From the NCBI GenBank assembly GCA_900769535.1, contig CAAGHB010000094.1, positions 1-5,206 on the forward strand: a stretch of 5,206 bases of DNA. The letters run 5' to 3'. The notes below the pieces were generated by a model. It saw only the letters and a program-made list of their open reading frames with translations. It ran no database searches and was not told the DNA's origin. Made by a program: the position numbers and the translations under genes. Below are positions 1-5,206 of the stretch, in pieces. This DNA comes from Clostridia bacterium (GTDB lineage: Bacteria; Bacillota; Clostridia; Oscillospirales; Acutalibacteraceae). Positions within the stretch are counted from its first letter, which is position 1. The number at the start of each line of letters is the position of its first letter.

Positions 1-19
1 CACGACGCTCTTCCGATCT
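1..19. other. Illumina sequencing adapter remnant (artefact)
   Basis: The first 19 bases, CACGACGCTCTTCCGATCT, are identical to the 3' end of the standard Illumina TruSeq read-1 adapter. They are not genomic. The adapter lies directly against in-frame antiporter coding sequence, so the contig ends here in an untrimmed read. Any translation running through these bases adds false residues (about RSEERR) to the antiporter. Confidence 0.96.
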
Positions 20-1021
20 GCCTAAGTACTTGCCAAGTGAACGCGAAAAAATATAAACAATACCAACCGCAAGGGTGGCCACGTTAGCGATAATTTTAAG
101 GTCAAGCTCGGCACCCGATATTACAAAGAAGAGAATGTTAAGCGGCACAGTCCAGGTTTCGATTCGACCCATAAGCTCCTCTGAGGTGGTACAGATATTG
201 CAAAAAACCGTTCCCGTCATCATACAAACGAGCAGGAGTGAAAATCCGAAATGAACACCGCCTATATTAAACCTTATCATCGAAAGACCGACCGTCAGCA
301 TTACAAATCCAACCGATACAGCCATTCGTTTGCTTCGCGAGTGGAAAAAGCGCTCTACAAAATTAAGCAGATAGCCCATTATTCCGCCAAGTGCAAACGA
401 AAGAACAATCTCAATCAGCGGCTCTAAAACAACTCCGACAACGTTTATTGAGCCGTGTGAAATAGCCGAGGCAACTCCGAACGAAACCGAAAAGAGCACA
501 AGACCAACCGCGTCGTCGATGGCTACGACAAGCATCAAAAGCCGTGTAAGCGGACCGTCCGCCTTATACTGACGGACTACCATCAAGGTAGCGGCAGGAG
601 CCGTTGCCGAGGCGATTGCGCCGAGTACAATAGCCGACGGAAGTGACAAAACATTCGGAAATATCAGGTGAACGACTATTAGGATAACGTCAACGGCTAT
701 CGTCGTTCCGACCGCCTGAGCAATTCCTATCGTAATCGCCTTTTTACCCATATTTTTGAGCTGGGAAAGGCGAAACTCGTTTCCGATTGTGAATGCAATA
801 AAGCCCAAAGCAGTTTGGGTCAAAATACTCATCGACTCGACCTGCTCCATCGAGGTAAAGCCAAGCCCTTCAATGCCAAATGCACCGAGAACGTACGGAC
901 CTATCAAAAGTCCTGCGACAAGGTATCCCGTTACGGCAGGGAGTCCAAATAGCTTCGCCGGTCGGGTAAGCATAAGTCCGACCAACATGGCGACCGCGAT
1001 ACTTATCAGATAAATTTCCAT
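20..1021 (-). CDS. Cation:proton antiporter (CPA/NapA-like, Na+/H+ exchanger domain), C-terminally truncated by contig end
   Basis: This encodes an integral membrane transporter that should exchange protons for Na+ (or K+) across the cytoplasmic membrane. The frame is open for 334 codons from ATG at 1021 down to the adapter junction. The protein is hydrophobic throughout, with glycine-rich membrane segments; an N-terminal GYLVAGLLIGP (32-42) is typical of the Na+/H+ exchanger fold. ATAPAATL (139-146) fits the unwound crossing helix. AIDD (167-170) supplies the paired Asp169/Asp170 of electrogenic Na+/H+ antiporters such as NapA and NhaA, unlike the QD pair of Kef K+ efflux systems. SRSLGKYLG (326-334) resembles the conserved Arg/Lys helix late in the domain. 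NapA-type proteins have roughly 380-400 residues, so the last few helices are missing. The start has an AGAAGG ribosome binding site at 1033-1038, a rather long 11 nt upstream. The gene lies downstream of proC with its own predicted promoter. The family is secure; ion specificity is inferred. Confidence 0.9.
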
Positions 1022-1030
1022 AAAAAAATA

Positions 1031-1099
1031 CGCCTTCTTAAATATAATATGATTCGTAAATATATACTCTAAACGAACCAAATCATATCACCGAAGGCG
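1031..1099 (-). repeat. Imperfect inverted repeat enclosing the antiporter ribosome binding site
   Basis: Outer arms CGCCTTC (1031-1037) and GAAGGCG (1093-1099) and inner arms ATATGATT (1047-1054) and AATCATAT (1081-1088) are nested in the same order. They are separated by an asymmetric internal loop of 9 and 4 bases. On the minus strand the promoter-proximal arm could pair with AAGAAGGCG, which includes the antiporter ribosome binding site (AGAAGG, 1033-1038). The hairpin is followed by a run of seven T just before the antiporter ATG, so a transcript reading through from proC could form a terminator-like or RBS-masking structure. The complementarity is visible; the role is inferred. Confidence 0.6.
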
Positions 1100-1110
1100 A
1101 ATAAAATCAA
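1082..1110 (-). promoter_or_regulatory. Predicted sigma-A-type promoter of the antiporter gene
   Basis: On the minus strand, a -35 box TTGATT (1105-1110) and a -10 box TATGAT (1082-1087, five of six consensus bases) are separated by exactly 17 bp. Transcription would start near 1074, giving a 5' leader of about 53 nt. The -10 box lies inside the inner arm of the inverted repeat at 1031-1099, and the outer arm falls in the spacer, so transcripts from this promoter would lack both. Confidence 0.6.
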
Positions 1111-1127
1111 GAATAAATATAAATGAA

Positions 1128-1139
1128 ATAACGCGTTAT
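1128..1139. promoter_or_regulatory. 12-bp perfect palindrome ATAACGCGTTAT, candidate operator
   Basis: ATAACGCGTTAT is a perfect 12-bp palindrome in AT-rich intergenic DNA between proC and the antiporter. Its centre lies about 60 bp upstream of the predicted antiporter transcription start, a common position for an activator site. Its inner bases leave almost no loop, so it is a poor RNA hairpin, though T-rich sequence follows it on the minus strand and a weak proC terminator cannot be ruled out. I do not recognise it as the site of a known regulator. Confidence 0.3.
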
Positions 1140-1189
1140 CGACCGATTTTTTTAGTCATTTTGTCGTTTTGCTCCCATATCACGCGGGT

Positions 1190-1999
1190 TTATTGCTTAC
1201 CAAGCTCGATTGAGCGGTTGTAAGCGGCCTTTATTGCCTTTATTGCGGCGGCTCTGAAATCGGCGTTTTCAAGTGCGCTGACTCCCGCGATAGTCGTTCC
1301 TGCGGGGCTGCAAACCGAGTCCTTTAAGTCGGCGGGATGGCGTCCTGTTTCCTGCATAAGCTTTGCCGAGCCGAAAACCGTTTGAGCGGCAAGTGAAAGT
1401 GCCTGCGCTCTCGGTAAACCGCAAGAAACGGCACCGTCGGCAAGCGCTTCGATAAACATAAATACAAAGGCGGGGCCGCTTCCCGAAAGGGCGCAGCCGG
1501 CGTCAAAAAGTCCCTCGTCAAGCAGTTCAAATCGACCTGCACACTTCATCAACGAAACAAACTCCGCCTTTTCGTCATCAATAACGAGGCCGTTTGCGGT
1601 GTAAAGAATCATTCCTTCGCCAACTGCCGCAGCTACGTTAGGCATAATGCGGATTATAGGGCAATCCTCGCCGAGCATATTCGCAATCTTTGACATGCTT
1701 ACCCCTGCCGCCATCGAAACGAGGACAAACCGGTCCTTACGCGCTTTTAGCACGGGGGCAATTTCGTCGATTACGAGATTCATTATCTGCGGCTTTACGC
1801 CGAGAAAGATGTATTTGCATTTTTCGGCAACGGCCTTTACCTCGCCGCTGTCGCAACCGAGCTTATTCGCAAGTTCAGCCGCCTTTTCGCTGTTTGCATC
1901 GGCTAAAAGCGCCGAAAACTTATCATTACCTTTTTGCGCGGCGACGGCAAGCGCTCCGCCCATATTTCCGGTCCCGATAAAACCAAAGGTATAGTTCAT
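1190..1999 (-). CDS. proC: Pyrroline-5-carboxylate reductase
   Basis: ProC catalyses the last step of proline synthesis, reducing 1-pyrroline-5-carboxylate to L-proline with NAD(P)H in the cytoplasm. The 269-residue product matches the usual family length (E. coli ProC is 269). The N-terminal Rossmann fold starts with GFIGTGNMG (6-14), the dinucleotide-binding loop. VKPQ (68-71) and IRIMPN (116-121) are conserved family segments. The C-terminal dimerisation and substrate-binding domain carries ALSGSGPAF (170-178) and the P5CR signature around SPAGTTIAGVSALE (231-244). The ATG at 1997-1999 is preceded by a strong AGGAGA at 8 nt. It is the last gene of proB-proA-proC, 12 bp after proA, and probably depends on the operon promoter upstream of proB. 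No clear rho-independent terminator follows its stop. Identification is very secure. Confidence 0.98.
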   Translation of the reverse strand: MNYTFGFIGTGNMGGALAVAAQKGNDKFSALLADANSEKAAELANKLGCDSGEVKAVAEKCKYIFLGVKPQIMNLVIDEIAPVLKARKDRFVLVSMAAGVSMSKIANMLGEDCPIIRIMPNVAAAVGEGMILYTANGLVIDDEKAEFVSLMKCAGRFELLDEGLFDAGCALSGSGPAFVFMFIEALADGAVSCGLPRAQALSLAAQTVFGSAKLMQETGRHPADLKDSVCSPAGTTIAGVSALENADFRAAAIKAIKAAYNRSIELGKQ

Positions 2000-2007
2000 A
2001 ATTTATT

Positions 2008-2013
2008 TCTCCT
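2008..2013 (-). promoter_or_regulatory. Ribosome binding site of proC, overlapping the proA stop codon
   Basis: AGGAGA on the minus strand lies 8 nt before the proC ATG and shares bases with the TAG stop of proA (2012-2014). Ribosomes terminating on proA therefore stop directly over the proC initiation region, which suggests translational coupling. Confidence 0.8.
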
Positions 2014-3271
2014 ATCTGATCTGTCCGTTGCCACGAACGATATACTTATAGGTTGTAAGCTCGTCAAGTCCCATCGGACCTCTGGCGTGTAACTTTTGTG
2101 TAGAAATTCCCATTTCGCAGCCGAGTCCGAATTCGCCGCCGTCGGTAAAGCGTGTGGACGCATTGACATACACCGCCGCGCTATCAACCGCCGCTGTGAA
2201 ATAATCGGCGGCAGAGCCGTTTTCGGTAACAATCGACTCGCTATGACCTGTCGAATGGGCCGCGATGTGAGAAACTGCCTCTTTTACCCCGTCAACCACC
2301 TTTACAGCGAGGATATAGTCGAGGAATTCGGTGTCAAAATCGGCATCGGTAGCGGCAACGCCATCGATAATTTTGCCCGATTCGGCACAAAGACGAAGCT
2401 CGACGGGTGAAAGTCCCTTTTCGGCACGGGTAACGCAAAGTCGGTCGTACAGCATCGGTAAAAATTCGGCCGCTATCTCCCTGTCGACGAGGCAGGTTTC
2501 GCAGGCGTTACAAACCGAGGGACGACTTGTTTTTGCATTTTCGATAATATTAACCGCCTTTTCCAAGTCGGCGTCCTTATCAACATATACGGTGCAAATT
2601 CCTGTTCCCGTTTCGATGCAGGGAACCTTTGCATTTTCGGTGCAGGCGGTGATGAGTCCCTTTCCTCCTCGGGGGATGAGCAGGTCAACAAATCCGACCG
2701 CCGTCATAAGCTCGTTTGCACTTGCACGGGTGGTATCCTCAACGATGCTGATAAGCTCCTTCGGCAGACCTTCCTTTTCGAGTCCTTTGCGAAGGGCAGA
2801 TACTACGGCAAAAGAAGTTCTGAATGCTTCCTTTCCGCCGCGTAAAACACAAACGTTTCCGCTCTTAAAAGCCAAAACTGCGGCATCGGAGGTGACGTTA
2901 GGGCGACTTTCGTAAATAATCGCGACAACGCCCATCGGGACTGCCGTTTTTTCGATAAGTAAACCGTCAAATCGGGTATGGGACGCGAGAACACGACCAA
3001 CCGGATCGGGCAGAGACGCTACCTGCTTCATTCCGTCGGCCATTCCCTTTATTCTATCCTCGCTCAGTGCCAATCGGTCGATCATAACGTCGGATACAGT
3101 ACCCCTTGCCGCCTCGATGTCGAGTCGGTTTGCGGCGAGAATTTCATCAGCCGCTTCGACGAGGCAATCGGCCATTGTGATTATTGCACTATTCTTTTTT
3201 TCGGTCGTAAGGGTGGCAATATAGGGTTTTACCTCCCTAGCATTTTTCAGTATTTCTGCGGTGGTAATCAT
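2012..3271 (-). CDS. proA: Gamma-glutamyl phosphate reductase (glutamate-5-semialdehyde dehydrogenase)
   Basis: ProA performs the second step of proline synthesis: NADPH-dependent reduction of L-glutamyl 5-phosphate to glutamate-5-semialdehyde, which cyclises spontaneously to pyrroline-5-carboxylate for ProC. The 419-residue product has the normal length and belongs to the aldehyde dehydrogenase superfamily. Visible motifs are YESRPNVTSDAA (120-131), the catalytic-cysteine segment SRPSVCNACETC (249-260, nucleophile Cys254), the ProA signature ending in HIAAHSTGHSESI (335-347), and the C-terminal VNASTRFTDGGEFGLG (369-384). Cys257 and Cys260 follow the catalytic cysteine, giving a CxxCxxC arrangement. 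The ATG overlaps the proB stop as ATGA. An AAGGTGA within the end of proB (3279-3285) is a suitable ribosome binding site at 7 nt. It lies in the middle of the proBAC operon, and ProA is expected to work closely with ProB because glutamyl phosphate is unstable. Identification is very secure. Confidence 0.98.
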   Translation of the reverse strand: MITTAEILKNAREVKPYIATLTTEKKNSAIITMADCLVEAADEILAANRLDIEAARGTVSDVMIDRLALSEDRIKGMADGMKQVASLPDPVGRVLASHTRFDGLLIEKTAVPMGVVAIIYESRPNVTSDAAVLAFKSGNVCVLRGGKEAFRTSFAVVSALRKGLEKEGLPKELISIVEDTTRASANELMTAVGFVDLLIPRGGKGLITACTENAKVPCIETGTGICTVYVDKDADLEKAVNIIENAKTSRPSVCNACETCLVDREIAAEFLPMLYDRLCVTRAEKGLSPVELRLCAESGKIIDGVAATDADFDTEFLDYILAVKVVDGVKEAVSHIAAHSTGHSESIVTENGSAADYFTAAVDSAAVYVNASTRFTDGGEFGLGCEMGISTQKLHARGPMGLDELTTYKYIVRGNGQIR

Positions 3272-4044
3272 TCGCCCTTCACCTTGCCCTTAAATATTGT
3301 TCCAACGGCCTTTCCTGCCGCGATGTCATAGAGAATTTCGGGATTGCTTCCGTTTGCGATAATGGTAGAAATGCCGTCCTCCGCGGCAATGGTTGCGGCG
3401 TTAAGCTTTGTTCTCATTCCGCCGGTTGCAAGCTTTGTTCCCCTGCCCTTTGCGAGAGCGTAAATTTCGGGAGTAATTTCTTCGACCACGCTGATAAGCT
3501 CGGCATTCGGGTCGGTATGCGGGTCGGCGGTATAAAGTCCGTCGATGTCGGACAGAATTACAAGTAGGTCAGCAGATATGCTGGTCGCAACGACTGCGCC
3601 GAGGGTATCGTTGTCTCCGATAACGATTTCTTCGGTTGAAACAGTATCGTTCTCGTTAATAATCGGCAGAGCGCCAAACTCTAACAAACGGGAAACTGTA
3701 TTTCTGAAATTGGTATGATTAACCTCGTTTTCGATATCAAAACGGGTGATAAGAAGCTGAGCAATCGTATGATTATATTCGGCAAATTGCTTGTCATAAA
3801 TATACATCAGCTCACATTGACCGACGGCTGCTGCCGCCTGCTTTGTGGGAATGTCGGTCGGCTTTTCGTTCAATGAAAGCTTACCAACGCCCATTCCGAT
3901 TGCGCCCGATGAAACGAGAATAACCTCGTATCCCTCGTTCTTTAAATCGCTGATAACTCGGCAGAGCTTTTCCACCCGGCGAAGATTGATATGACCGTTC
4001 TGATGAGTTAAGGTAGAGGTGCCTACCTTTATTACAATTCGCAT
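3268..4044 (-). CDS. proB: Glutamate 5-kinase, compact form without PUA domain
   Basis: ProB phosphorylates L-glutamate with ATP to glutamyl 5-phosphate, the first and usually proline-inhibited step of proline synthesis. From the chosen start the product is 258 residues, all amino acid kinase fold: KVGTST (6-11) at the nucleotide-binding N-terminus, SSGAIG (45-50), INENDTVS (129-136), GDNDTLGA (143-150), LSDIDGLYTADP (164-175) and GTKLATGGMRTKL (202-214). The protein ends soon after GTIF, where longer homologues such as E. coli ProB (367 residues) continue into a PUA domain. The ATGA overlap with proA argues for a natural short form, not a frameshift. The frame extends upstream to a TTG at 4084-4086, but that codon abuts the -10 box and lies upstream of the predicted transcription start; the ATG at 4042-4044 has AGAGGG at 6 nt. 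First gene of the operon. Function is very secure; the start is well supported. Confidence 0.96.
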   Translation of the reverse strand: MRIVIKVGTSTLTHQNGHINLRRVEKLCRVISDLKNEGYEVILVSSGAIGMGVGKLSLNEKPTDIPTKQAAAAVGQCELMYIYDKQFAEYNHTIAQLLITRFDIENEVNHTNFRNTVSRLLEFGALPIINENDTVSTEEIVIGDNDTLGAVVATSISADLLVILSDIDGLYTADPHTDPNAELISVVEEITPEIYALAKGRGTKLATGGMRTKLNAATIAAEDGISTIIANGSNPEILYDIAAGKAVGTIFKGKVKGE

Positions 4045-4050
4045 AATAAT

Positions 4051-4056
4051 CCCTCT
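4051..4056 (-). promoter_or_regulatory. Ribosome binding site that sets the proB start
   Basis: AGAGGG on the minus strand lies 6 nt upstream of ATG 4042-4044. It supports this ATG over the TTG 14 codons upstream. Translation from this ATG begins directly with MRIVIKVGTST, the expected N-terminus of amino acid kinases. Confidence 0.75.
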
Positions 4057-4077
4057 TAATATATCTATATTTACTTG

Positions 4078-4106
4078 ATTATACAAAACTGTTATGATTT
4101 TTGCAA
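4078..4106 (-). promoter_or_regulatory. Predicted promoter of the proBAC operon
   Basis: On the minus strand, -35 box TTGCAA (4101-4106) and a consensus -10 box TATAAT (4078-4083) are separated by exactly 17 bp. Transcription should start near 4070-4071, leaving a leader of about 27 nt before proB. This leaves no room for a T-box or other leader riboswitch of the kind known upstream of proline genes in some Bacilli, so regulation is more likely by a DNA-binding protein or by feedback on ProB. Confidence 0.72.
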
Positions 4107-4118
4107 TATTAAGTGCAA
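4101..4118. promoter_or_regulatory. Inverted repeat in the divergent promoter region, candidate operator
   Basis: TTGCA (4101-4105) and TGCAA (4114-4118) form an inverted repeat with an 8-bp AT-rich centre that overlaps the -35 box of the proB promoter. A third TTGCA occurs at 4126-4130 in the -35 region of the divergent amidohydrolase promoter. A regulator bound here could act on both promoters. I cannot assign it to a known regulator family, and short AT-rich repeats of this kind can arise by chance. Confidence 0.3.
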
Positions 4119-4125
4119 TTTTTTC

Positions 4126-4153
4126 TTGCAGTAATGAAAAAATGGGTTATAAT
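4126..4153 (+). promoter_or_regulatory. Predicted promoter of the amidohydrolase gene
   Basis: A consensus -10 box TATAAT (4148-4153) lies 16 bp after a weak -35 box TTGCAG (4126-4131). Transcription would start near 4160, with a leader of about 29 nt. The -35 boxes of this promoter and the proBAC promoter are separated by only 19 bp, back to back. Confidence 0.6.
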
Positions 4154-4188
4154 GTATTTATCAAATTTAAGCGAAAGAAGTATAAAAA

Positions 4189-4992
4189 ATGGTTGACGGC
4201 TTTTACGTTATTGACTCACATTGTCATATATATCCTGAAAAAATTGCATCCCGTGCCGTTGCCGGAACCGACAATTTTTACGGCACCGTTTCGTTCGGAA
4301 ACGGCATAACCGACCAGCTCCGAGAGCTAAAAGACATCAGCGGAACCGACCTTTACATCGTGCAATCGGTTGCAACTACGGCAAAGCAGGTCGGCAGTAT
4401 CAACGAATTTATCGCAAACGAGGTGGACAAGGGTGACGGCCTCTTTGTCGGGCTGGGTACACTTTACCCCGACAGCGATAATATAAAAGAGGACGTACGT
4501 CACCTCGTTTCGCTCGGATTAAAAGGGGTAAAGCTCCACCCCGATATTCAGAATTTCAAAATCGACGATTACCGCTGTCTCAAAATCTACGAGCTTTGTG
4601 AGCAGGAGGGGTTGCCGATTCTGATGCACACGGGTGACAACCGATATGATAATTCCAATCCAAACCGACTTGTCCCCATACTGAATATTTTCTCAGGACT
4701 AACGGTTATCGGAGCGCATCTCGGCGGATATTCGATTTGGGACGAGGCAAGTGAAAAATTAGCGGGACTCGATAATTTATACGTCGATTGCTCCTCGTCA
4801 TTCCCCTTTATCGACAAGCAAACAGCCCTCGATATTATCCGCAAATACGGAGCAGACAAGGTGCTTTACGGCACCGATTATCCCATGTGGTCGCCGATTG
4901 AAGAAATAAGAACCTTTATGTCGCTTGGACTCACCGACGACGAAAAGCGAAAGATCCTCAGCGAAAACGCAAAAAGACTGTTTTTGAAATAA
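4189..4992 (+). CDS. Metal-dependent amidohydrolase (amidohydrolase_2 family, TIM barrel), substrate unknown
   Basis: The 267-residue product is a predicted cytoplasmic hydrolase or decarboxylase of the amidohydrolase superfamily. The metal-binding pattern looks complete: HxH at His11/His13 in VIDSHCHIYP, KLHP (Lys115-Pro118), a histidine in LMHTGD (His147), another in GAHLGG (His177), and the catalytic aspartate in LYGTDYPMW (Asp230). The length is normal for single-domain members. No signal peptide or membrane segment is seen. ATG 4189-4191 follows AAAGAAG (4174-4180) by 8 nt, a modest ribosome binding site, and a near-consensus promoter is just upstream. The gene diverges from proBAC and has no co-directional partner in the window, so its context gives no clear substrate. 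Relatives act on aromatic acids, lactones, amides and dihydro-pyrimidines, so a specific name would be a guess. Family assignment is strong; function is open. Confidence 0.9.
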   Translation: MVDGFYVIDSHCHIYPEKIASRAVAGTDNFYGTVSFGNGITDQLRELKDISGTDLYIVQSVATTAKQVGSINEFIANEVDKGDGLFVGLGTLYPDSDNIKEDVRHLVSLGLKGVKLHPDIQNFKIDDYRCLKIYELCEQEGLPILMHTGDNRYDNSNPNRLVPILNIFSGLTVIGAHLGGYSIWDEASEKLAGLDNLYVDCSSSFPFIDKQTALDIIRKYGADKVLYGTDYPMWSPIEEIRTFMSLGLTDDEKRKILSENAKRLFLK

Positions 4993-5206
4993 AAGTAAAA
5001 ATCCGACCGAAAACATTAGGAGCGCTCACATAGGGAGAAATTGGTTTTTCGCATAAATTCGACACAACTCTTAGCAACAAATCCTTGTAATACACAAAGT
5101 ATTACTGCGGCTTAGTTGTTTCGAGATCGAGCCGAATTTATTGCTACAAAACTGCAAAGCACCTAAAACAGATGAATTTTTGATAGTATAAAAGGCACAA
5201 CACCGC
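4993..5206. other. Non-coding right end of the window
   Basis: No credible gene is seen after the amidohydrolase stop. The stretch holds an 8-bp palindrome GAGCGCTC (5020-5027), the self-complementary segment at 5053-5146, and AT-rich sequence to the edge. No convincing terminator hairpin with a T-run follows the amidohydrolase; the only candidate pairs CGAAAAC near 5008-5014 with GTTTTTCG near 5044-5051 across a large loop. Because the left end is a contig end, this edge may be one too. Confidence 0.5.
5053..5146. repeat. Self-complementary intergenic segment with nested and alternative stems (possible structured RNA or dispersed repeat)
   Basis: Several arms pair within 94 bases. GTAATAC (5087-5093) and GTATTAC (5099-5105) form a perfect 7-bp stem with a 5-nt loop. 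CGACACAACT (5060-5069) pairs with AGTTGTTTCG (5114-5123) at nine of ten positions around it. ATAAATTCG (5053-5061) is perfectly complementary to CGAATTTAT (5133-5141). TAGCAACAAAT (5072-5082) matches ATTTATTGCTA (5136-5146) at ten of eleven positions. The last two pairings compete for the same bases. There is no coding frame of note and no T-run at its edge, so it is not a simple terminator. The strand cannot be decided. A small RNA, a leader of a gene beyond the window, or a MITE/REP-like repeat are all possible. Confidence 0.5.

Noticed and set aside
756..1013. An 85-codon plus-strand open frame opposite the antiporter start
   Set aside because: It is antisense to a strong transporter frame and shows no motif; it is a shadow frame.
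20..1021. Assignment of the antiporter as a Kef-type glutathione-gated K+ efflux protein
   Set aside because: It has the paired-aspartate AIDD motif of electrogenic Na+/H+ antiporters rather than the QD-type site. The C-terminal region that could carry a RCK/TrkA-N domain is missing, so such a domain cannot be tested here.
1111..1189. A rho-independent terminator after proC
   Set aside because: There are T-rich stretches but no GC-rich hairpin directly in front of one on the minus strand. The 12-bp palindrome has too small a loop to be convincing.
2331..2915. A 194-codon open frame on the plus strand, antisense to proA
   Set aside because: It lies wholly inside a clear proA gene, is rich in serine and basic residues as expected for the complement of GC-biased codons, and shows no recognisable domain.
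3268..3300. A frameshift that truncated proB before a PUA domain
   Set aside because: The ATGA overlap with proA leaves no remnant PUA-coding sequence, and proA is full length from its ATG.
4042..4086. A longer proB starting at TTG 4084-4086
   Set aside because: The TTG abuts the TATAAT box and lies upstream of the predicted transcription start. The internal ATG at 4042-4044 has a good ribosome binding site and gives the expected N-terminus.
4045..4110. A proline T-box or other riboswitch leader for proBAC
   Set aside because: The predicted leader is only about 27 nt, with no T-box signature or terminator hairpin.

Overview
The window looks like chromosomal DNA from a Gram-positive, Clostridia-like anaerobe, perhaps an uncultured gut or rumen relative of Ruminococcus/Oscillospiraceae. 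This rests on middling G+C, AT-rich intergenic DNA with near-consensus sigma-A-type promoters, purine-rich ribosome binding sites, frequent TCG serine codons and a compact proBAC operon. The assignment is inference; no marker gene is present.

Layout from left to right. Bases 1-19 are an exact match to the 3' end of the Illumina TruSeq read-1 adapter, so the left edge is an untrimmed contig end, not genome. Bases 20-1021 (minus strand) hold 334 codons of an electrogenic-type cation:proton antiporter, cut off at its C-terminus by the contig end. Bases 1022-1189 are an intergenic region with a good antiporter promoter, a 12-bp perfect palindrome and a long imperfect inverted repeat that includes the antiporter ribosome binding site. 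Bases 1190-4044 (minus strand) form a tight proB-proA-proC operon. Bases 4045-4188 are a divergent promoter region. Bases 4189-4992 (plus strand) encode a TIM-barrel amidohydrolase. Bases 4993-5206 carry no gene but contain a strongly self-complementary segment.

ProB (glutamate 5-kinase, compact form without a PUA domain), ProA (gamma-glutamyl phosphate reductase) and ProC (pyrroline-5-carboxylate reductase) make up the whole pathway from glutamate to proline. proB and proA overlap by ATGA, and the proC ribosome binding site overlaps the proA stop codon, so translational coupling is likely. The operon has its own promoter with a leader of only about 27 nt, too short for a T-box. The amidohydrolase is divergently transcribed and its substrate is unknown. 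The antiporter lies downstream of proC in the same orientation, but has its own promoter. A link between proline and ion homeostasis in osmotic stress is possible but speculative.

I see no mobile element, CRISPR array, tRNA, rRNA or defence system. The genes are ordinary housekeeping and transport functions. The less ordinary signals are the antiporter leader and the self-complementary segment near the right end.
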